Positions 59,743 to 64,000 of a DNA stretch of 64,000 bases are shown piece by piece; position 1 is the stretch's first letter; every line of letters begins with the position of its first letter. Origin of the DNA: Pseudomonadota bacterium (GTDB lineage Bacteria > Pseudomonadota > Gammaproteobacteria > Burkholderiales > Gallionellaceae); assembly GCA_021821945.1 (NCBI GenBank), contig JAJZTF010000001.1, positions 124,001 to 188,000 on the forward strand, written 5' to 3'. Both the position numbers and the translations under genes were made by a program. The notes under the pieces were generated by a model. It saw nothing but the letters and a program-made list of their open reading frames with translations, was not told the DNA's origin and searched no databases.

Positions 59743-62160
59743 TCACCAAAGCTTCAGCGCGGGATGATCTTCGCTGGGCATATCCAGGTGATAGCCCTGA
59801 AGCTGGTCCACGCCGAACCTCTTGAGCATTTCCAGCGTTTCTGCATCCTCCACGAATTCCGCCACGGTGGTCTTGCGCAGGCCGCGCGCCACGTCCACGA
59901 TCGCCTTCACGAAGATCTGGTTGTCGTGATTGTTCGGAAGATCCCGGATGAAAAGGCCATCTATCTTGAGGATGTCGGTATTGAGATGCTTGAGATAGGC
60001 GAATGACGAAAAGCCCGTGCCGAAATCGTCGAGACAGACCCGGCATCCCGTCTGCCGCAGCGCCTCTATGAAGCGCTGCGCATCGTGCAGGTCGCTCACC
60101 GCGGCAGTCTCCGTCAGTTCGATAAGCAGCCTTCCCGGCTCAACGCCGTGCTCCTTGAGCAATTCGGCTATGTAATGCGGCAATGTGGGCTCGTCGATGG
60201 AACGCCCCGAGACATTCACGGCCAGCGCCGGCACCTTGGCCGACCGGGCAAGCAACGAGATGCTCTGTTTCAGCACCCAGCGATCGATGTCCAGTATCTT
60301 GCCGCTCTTCTCCGCAAAGGGGATGAAATGGCCGGGCATGATGAAGCCGCCTGGAGCATCCCTGTCTTTCATGCGCACCAGCACCTCGAGATGGGATAGC
60401 GTTCTCGCCTCGTCCGTCCTGAATATGCCCTGAAAATGCAGGACGAACAGGTTCTCCTCCAGAGCCCGGTTGATGCGGTCGTTCCAGGACAGGCGGACGA
60501 CCATCGCCTGCGAGACATCCATGTCGGGCCGGTATATCCTCCATGCGTTCTTTCCCGCCCCCTTGGCCTGATACATCGCCGCGTCCGCATGGGCGATCAG
60601 GTCTTCCCCGTTGCCTGCGCTTTCCGGATAAAGCGCAATGCCGAGACTGGTCGTCAGGCGCAGGTTCTGCCCATCGAAGCGGAAAGGGATCTGGGCCACC
60701 GCGCGCACCACCCTTTCCGCAAGCGCCTCTATCTCCATCTGGGTTGCCTCCGGCATCAGGATCGCGAACTCGTCCCCGCCCAGCCTGCTGAATATCTCGT
60801 TGCGCCTGACCAGCTTTCCGACCTCGCCGGCTATCCTGATCAGCATCGCATCTCCTGCGCCGTGCCCGAATGTGTCGTTGACATATTTGAATTCGTCCAG
60901 GTCGAAGAACAGCAGCGCGCCGTGGGATTTCCGCCTCTCCGATTCGATGATGAACCGCGCAAGCTCGTCCTGGAAACGGCGTCTGTTGTAGAGCCCCGTC
61001 AGGGAGTCCCGCTCGGCGAGATAGATCAGCTGTTCGGCCGTCTGGCGCTCCTTGGTGATGTCCTCATAAACCCACATCCTTCCGATCAAGCGTTGCTCAA
61101 GATCCCTCACCGGATAACTCGTCTGCGTGACCACGCGGCCGTCCGCCATGTGTATCTCGAAATTCTCGCTCACCTCGTGGGTCGACGTGACCTCCAGCAA
61201 GAACCTTGAGAAATGATCGGGCTGCGACAGGACATTCGCAGAAAGGCCCAGCACTTCCGATGCAGGCTTGCCGATCAGTTTTTCCGCATCCGAAATCATC
61301 CAGATGCGCAGGAATGCCGGATTGAAATAGATCACCCTGTTGTCCGCCCCGACGAACAATATGCCCTGGCTCATCGCGCCGAGCAGCGATGTCATGCGCG
61401 CCCTCTCCTCCTCCGCATCGCTGAGATAGAGGCGCTGCTTGTTTTCGGCAATCTCGAGCTCGAGCACGCGCAGGTGGACGGCGGCTGTCATCGCATTGAA
61501 GGCTGAGCTCAGCCTTGCGACCTCGTCATGCCCGTGCACCGGCACCTTGATGTTGTAGTCCCCATCTGCGATCCCCCGGGTTGCGCGGGTGAGCAGGACC
61601 AGATGCCGGGTAAGCCAGAGCCCAAGGCCCGCAAGCAGCAGAATGGAGAGCGCGACTTCGAGCGCTGCGATCGCAAGGCTCTGGTGCAGTATGCTCGCCT
61701 TCGCCCTGGACATGAACCGGGTCGACACGCCCATGCGCAGATTCCCATAATTCTCGCCCGAGAGCGAGATCGGAACCGCCGTGTTGTATATCCCTCCCGG
61801 CTTCACCTTGTCCAGACTTGCATCCAGGTCAGGCAGAGGCTGCCCTTTCGACCATCCGTCGGATGCCATGACTCTGCCCGTGTTGTCGAAAAGGACGAGA
61901 TAGCTGATTCCCTTCTCCTGCCTCACCTGCTTTAGCACGCTGTCCATCGCGCCATAGTCCCGCTCTGCAAGCGCGGGGGCCAATGACGCATTGAGCAACG
62001 GACGCAGTTCCTCCATGCGAAGCTCGGCCTGCCCCAGAAGGTTCTTCTCCATCACGCGCACGCTGTTGGTGACCAGGATGGTCAGCATGACGAGTTCGAC
62101 CACCAGGCTTGCCAGTATCAGCTTGAAGCGCAAGGACCTCGAAGGGGAGAAGCGCCTCAT
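59743..62160 (-). CDS. membrane-bound c-di-GMP enzyme with HAMP-PAS-GGDEF-EAL domains
   Basis: An 805-residue inner-membrane signalling protein. Order: a helix near 13-30, a periplasmic sensory region of about 130 residues, a helix near 165-188, HAMP (about 190-245), PAS (about 255-370), GGDEF (about 375-535) and EAL (about 550-800). The cyclase site reads RLGGDEFAIL, intact; the inhibitory site before it is RRNE, not RxxD. The phosphodiesterase site has EVLVR, NVSGRS, LTET, DDFGTGFSS, KIDGLFI and AEFVED, so it keeps the catalytic glutamates, aspartates and lysine. Either activity is possible. The gene overlaps the PhnD-like gene by 4 bp. Confidence 0.93.
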   Translation of the reverse strand: MRRFSPSRSLRFKLILASLVVELVMLTILVTNSVRVMEKNLLGQAELRMEELRPLLNASLAPALAERDYGAMDSVLKQVRQEKGISYLVLFDNTGRVMASDGWSKGQPLPDLDASLDKVKPGGIYNTAVPISLSGENYGNLRMGVSTRFMSRAKASILHQSLAIAALEVALSILLLAGLGLWLTRHLVLLTRATRGIADGDYNIKVPVHGHDEVARLSSAFNAMTAAVHLRVLELEIAENKQRLYLSDAEEERARMTSLLGAMSQGILFVGADNRVIYFNPAFLRIWMISDAEKLIGKPASEVLGLSANVLSQPDHFSRFLLEVTSTHEVSENFEIHMADGRVVTQTSYPVRDLEQRLIGRMWVYEDITKERQTAEQLIYLAERDSLTGLYNRRRFQDELARFIIESERRKSHGALLFFDLDEFKYVNDTFGHGAGDAMLIRIAGEVGKLVRRNEIFSRLGGDEFAILMPEATQMEIEALAERVVRAVAQIPFRFDGQNLRLTTSLGIALYPESAGNGEDLIAHADAAMYQAKGAGKNAWRIYRPDMDVSQAMVVRLSWNDRINRALEENLFVLHFQGIFRTDEARTLSHLEVLVRMKDRDAPGGFIMPGHFIPFAEKSGKILDIDRWVLKQSISLLARSAKVPALAVNVSGRSIDEPTLPHYIAELLKEHGVEPGRLLIELTETAAVSDLHDAQRFIEALRQTGCRVCLDDFGTGFSSFAYLKHLNTDILKIDGLFIRDLPNNHDNQIFVKAIVDVARGLRKTTVAEFVEDAETLEMLKRFGVDQLQGYHLDMPSEDHPALKLW

Positions 62161-63002
62161 GGCTTGAGCTGCTCCTTGAGATCCCTGACCAGGGGATCAA
62201 TGCTTTTCATCTCCGCCTCGGTCGGAGGACGCAGACCGCGGTAGCCCGTATTTTTTATGAACTCCCTGCCCTCTGGCGTGTCGTTGACGAAATCCAGCAT
62301 GATCTGTTTCATCTGCTCCACCTCGTCTTTCGGCACCTTGGGGTTGGCCATCATGACCATGGAGGAAGTCTCTCCGGTCACCGCCAATATCCTCAGCTTC
62401 TTCTGGAGGTTCTCCGGAAGCTGGTCGAATATGATCGCGCCCGTGACCGCGGCATCGCTCTGGCCTCGTGACACATCGAGCACGGCGCTGTTGTGCGAGA
62501 CCGCGTAATGCACGGTGACGTTCCTTCCCGGCTCAAGGCCGCTTTCATGCAGGGCCCGCAATCCCAGGATCGCGATCATCGTGATCCTGTCCGTCATCGT
62601 CACGGTCTTTCCTTTCAGGTCGCCGATTTTCTGCAATGGGCTGTTCTTGTCGACCACGAAGACCGCAAAGGAATTGCGCTTGGGCCTCAGCATCGGCACA
62701 TAGCCCGCATCGAGCTCTGCGTATCTTGCAAAATGCGGGGCTGTGAAAACGAACCTGTATTCGCCGCGCTGTGTGCGCTGAAGAAAGGTTCTCTGATCCG
62801 TGGCGGTGACGAAGAGGACGGGCCTTTTCAGGCGTTTTTCCAGATAGAGCTGGACAGGACGATACTCCGCGATCAGCGACTGAGTGCTCATATAGGGCCA
62901 TATCCCTATCTCGAGCTCGTTCCCGGCATGAACGGCAGAAGCGGACACCAGCATGAGTACAGCCAGCATCCGCGCAAGCTTATCTTTCACCTGACTCCCC
63001 AT
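62157..63002 (-). CDS. PhnD/SsuA-like periplasmic binding protein
   Basis: A 281-residue exported binding protein of the phosphate/phosphonate PhnD type. A signal peptide ends near residue 26 (ASAVHA). EIGIWPYMSTQSLIAEYRP near 31-49, APHFARY near 86-92 and VSHNSAVLDVSRGQSDAAV near 167-185 fit the fold. There are no ABC transporter genes beside it. It is instead translated with the membrane GGDEF-EAL enzyme through an ATGA overlap, so it is better read as a ligand-sensing partner than as a transport component. Ligand unknown. Confidence 0.85.
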   Translation of the reverse strand: MGSQVKDKLARMLAVLMLVSASAVHAGNELEIGIWPYMSTQSLIAEYRPVQLYLEKRLKRPVLFVTATDQRTFLQRTQRGEYRFVFTAPHFARYAELDAGYVPMLRPKRNSFAVFVVDKNSPLQKIGDLKGKTVTMTDRITMIAILGLRALHESGLEPGRNVTVHYAVSHNSAVLDVSRGQSDAAVTGAIIFDQLPENLQKKLRILAVTGETSSMVMMANPKVPKDEVEQMKQIMLDFVNDTPEGREFIKNTGYRGLRPPTEAEMKSIDPLVRDLKEQLKP

Positions 63003-63016
63003 CGTTATTTTTATTT

Positions 63017-63064
63017 AGCTTTTCGAGCATAGCCTGAATCCCCGTTTGCGATCAAGCTTTTCGA
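63017..63064 (-). promoter_or_regulatory. promoter of the PhnD/GGDEF-EAL pair with flanking direct repeats
   Basis: On the - strand TTGATC (63050-63055) and TATGCT (63026-63031) are 18 bp apart. A perfect 10-bp direct repeat AGCTTTTCGA lies at 63017-63026 and 63055-63064, touching the outer edges of both elements. The repeats could be a regulator site. Confidence 0.5.
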
Positions 63065-63086
63065 AGAGATTCGGAAGGAAATCCGT

Positions 63087-64000
63087 TCAGGCGACGCCAT
63101 CCAGGCGGCGGAAAAGCTCTCCCAGCGTCACGTCGGCGCATTCCTCCAGCGTCTTCAAGCACTCAAAAAGCCATGCCTGCAACGGATCCTCCCCTGAAGC
63201 GGACGTGTCCAGCACGAAAAGGTTGAGCAATTCGACTGCGCGTATGTGTTCGGCATCCCTCGCCATCAGCCATCCGCGCGACTCGGCCTTGCTCACCATC
63301 CTGGCATGCGCAAGGCTCTCCAGTATCCCTTCCAGCTCATGAAAATCCAGATGCAGCTTGCGGGAAAGCTCGGGGATGGTCAGCGCATTTCCTATCCTCA
63401 TGCCCTGCGACATCTGATGCAGCACCCTCATCGCATCGAGCATCCTCGCCACGGGCGGCAGATGCGGCTTCTGCGATTCGCGCCAGTGCGGCAGCGATGC
63501 CGCGACCACTGCGCCCAGCAGTATGGTGATCCAGGAGAGATAGATCCAGACCAGGAAGATCGGCACGCTGGAGAAGGCGCCGTACACCAGCTTGTAGGTC
63601 GAGAAATGGCTGATGTAAAGGCCGAACACCCTGTTCATCGTCTCGAAGAGCACGGATGCGACAGCCCCGCCGATCAGCGCATGCATCACCGGCACATAGC
63701 GGTTGGGCATCAGCTTGAAGAGCAACGCGAAGGCCATCGTCGTCAGCACGACGGGCAATCCCTTCAGTATCCCCACCCCGAAGACCGGCACATGCCTTGC
63801 ATAGCCCATCGAAAGACCGATCAGCCACGAAGTCAGCGAGAGACTGGCCCCGACCAGCACGGGCGCCAGGGTCAGAAGCGCCCAGTACACGATGAGGCGC
63901 CTGACCATGGGCCTCGGGCGGTGCACCTGCCAGATGGTGTCGAAGGCGCGGTCCATGGTCAGCATCATCATCATCGCCGTGACCGCGAGGAAAATCACGC
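63087..64000 (-). CDS. YihY/UPF0761-family inner-membrane protein with C-terminal regulatory-like extension (5' end outside window)
   Basis: The last 304 or so residues of a YihY-type membrane protein; the start lies beyond the window. Five hydrophobic helices are visible, with the family stretch YKLVYGAFSSVPIFLVWIYLSWI near their end. After the membrane part comes a cytoplasmic region of about 130 residues resembling a winged helix, with IPELSRKLHLDFHELEGILESL. This extension is known in many proteobacterial YihY proteins. The name RNase BN used in old annotation is wrong for this family. Function is unknown. Confidence 0.85.
   Translation of the reverse strand, partial: VIFLAVTAMMMMLTMDRAFDTIWQVHRPRPMVRRLIVYWALLTLAPVLVGASLSLTSWLIGLSMGYARHVPVFGVGILKGLPVVLTTMAFALLFKLMPNRYVPVMHALIGGAVASVLFETMNRVFGLYISHFSTYKLVYGAFSSVPIFLVWIYLSWITILLGAVVAASLPHWRESQKPHLPPVARMLDAMRVLHQMSQGMRIGNALTIPELSRKLHLDFHELEGILESLAHARMVSKAESRGWLMARDAEHIRAVELLNLFVLDTSASGEDPLQAWLFECLKTLEECADVTLGELFRRLDGVA

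Overview
The window reads as chromosome of a GC-rich betaproteobacterium, probably of the Nitrosomonadales/Gallionellaceae kind. The grounds are the gene order mlaFEDCB-ibaG-murA-hisG, the tRNA-Tyr/Gly/Thr-tuf-tRNA-Trp-secE-nusG block, a zinc-ribbon type S4 and the short HisG form. The lineage is an inference from gene order and protein features, not from a search. No insertion sequence, phage gene, CRISPR array or rRNA gene was seen.

Bases 1-6592 (+ strand) hold the end of a cytochrome bo3 quinol oxidase operon (cyoB partial, cyoC, cyoD, cyoE), a stem-loop, then uvrA and the ribosome-rescue hydrolase arfB. Bases 6582-16964 form a catabolic island for malonate. A divergent GntR/FCD regulator faces a tightly overlapping eleven-gene operon: a three-part TRAP transporter, the seven malonate decarboxylase genes mdcA-C-D-E-G-B-H and a TauE/SafE-type permease. 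The expected flow is uptake of malonate, loading on the MdcC carrier (MdcH, MdcA), decarboxylation by MdcDE, and release of acetate. MdcB and MdcG make and attach the carrier's prosthetic group.

Bases 16961-49725 (- strand, so read from right to left) hold cysK and then one of the most complete runs of translation and transcription genes possible. In transcription order these are tRNA-Tyr, tRNA-Gly, tRNA-Thr, tufB, tRNA-Trp, secE, nusG, rplK, rplA, rplJ, rplL, rpoB, rpoC, then the str genes (rpsL, rpsG, fusA, tufA), the S10 genes, the spc genes and the alpha genes ending with rplQ. Good promoters are visible before tRNA-Tyr, rpsJ, rplN and rpsM, with terminator-like stems after rpoC and rplQ and an attenuator-like stem between rplL and rpoB. 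The two tuf genes differ at one synonymous base as far as I can see.

Bases 49770-64000 (mostly - strand) contain hisD, a large soluble protein with two tandem double-Cache sensor modules and a C-terminal CheW domain behind a textbook sigma-54 promoter, a small secreted charged protein, hisG, murA, ibaG and the Mla phospholipid-transport operon (mlaFEDCB). They end with a PhnD-like periplasmic binding protein overlapping a membrane GGDEF-EAL enzyme, and a partial YihY membrane protein. The Cache-CheW gene with its RpoN promoter, placed between hisG and hisD, is the most unusual element; the malonate island and the PhnD/GGDEF-EAL pair are next.
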